From NCBI GenBank assembly GCA_028749105.1, contig JAQUQF010000124.1:1-5741 (forward strand): 5,741 nt of DNA. Reading direction: 5' to 3'. The stretch is from Acidobacteriota bacterium (GTDB lineage Bacteria; Acidobacteriota; Aminicenantia; UBA2199). The position numbers and the translations under genes are program-made. The first letter of the stretch is position 1; every line of letters starts with the position of its first letter. Below, in pieces: positions 5,708-5,741 of this stretch. The notes beneath the pieces are model-generated. The model searched no databases and had not been told where the DNA came from. It saw nothing but the letters and a program-made list of their open reading frames with translations.

Positions 5708-5741
5708 ACTCTTTGCCTGCGGGAACGCGCACCTTAATGGC
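5706..5741 (-). CDS. Possible 3' end of a convergent gene (last 11 codons)
   Basis: Read on the minus strand, the last 36 bases give AIKVRVPAGKE followed by TAA, whose bases overlap the end of the terminator T-tract. The position is what one expects of a gene converging on a shared bidirectional terminator, and the codons look like those of a GC-rich gene. Eleven residues are too few to name a family or to prove coding; a second minus frame is also open here. The alternative is that these bases are simply spacer before a downstream + strand gene. Confidence 0.4.
   Translation of the reverse strand, partial: AIKVRVPAGKE

Noticed and set aside
5736..5741. ATG near the right edge as start of a downstream + strand gene
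   Set aside because: No Shine-Dalgarno sequence lies at a suitable distance, and only two codons are visible.
1..5741. Mobile element, CRISPR array, tRNA or phage-type content
   Set aside because: I saw no terminal inverted repeats, direct-repeat array, tRNA-like cloverleaf or integrase/transposase motif; the window is filled by conserved envelope genes.

Overview
This window looks like a chromosomal housekeeping stretch from a GC-rich, Gram-negative (two-membrane) bacterium. The coding regions are GC-rich (by eye around 60%), with short AT-rich gaps that carry the likely promoters. The order tgt-yajC-secD-secF is widespread in bacteria. The Gly-Gly-Val-rich TonB, and a tonB-exbB-exbD set directly after secF, remind me of Acidobacteriota in the broad sense (including Aminicenantes-like lineages). 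That placement comes from memory of the families and was not tested.

Layout, with all complete genes on the + strand. 1-536 is the C-terminal half of tgt, which makes the tRNA modification queuosine. 538-825 is yajC, 912-2459 secD and 2469-3647 secF, which together form the accessory complex of the Sec translocon. After a 79-nt AT-rich gap with a good sigma70-type promoter come tonB (3727-4476), exbB (4539-5213) and exbD (5226-5657), an inner-membrane motor that powers outer-membrane transport. A 13-bp hairpin with a T-tract (5674-5707) ends the block. The last 36 bases read, on the minus strand, as the tail of a convergent gene whose stop codon touches the terminator.

How the genes work together: SecDF and TonB-ExbB-ExbD both use the proton-motive force to do work across the inner membrane. 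SecDF pulls exported proteins, including outer-membrane receptors, into the periplasm. TonB-ExbBD then energises such receptors. The sequence suggests two transcription units: tgt/yajC/secDF, possibly with an extra promoter inside tgt, and tonB-exbBD with its own promoter and perhaps a second one before exbB.

I do not see an undescribed system here. The points most worth a second look are a SecF periplasmic domain about 80 residues longer than in E. coli, a TonB whose usual linker is replaced by a Pro10 tract and a Gly-Gly-Val repeat, an ExbB lacking the usual proline in its last membrane helix, and the compact, apparently bidirectional terminator.
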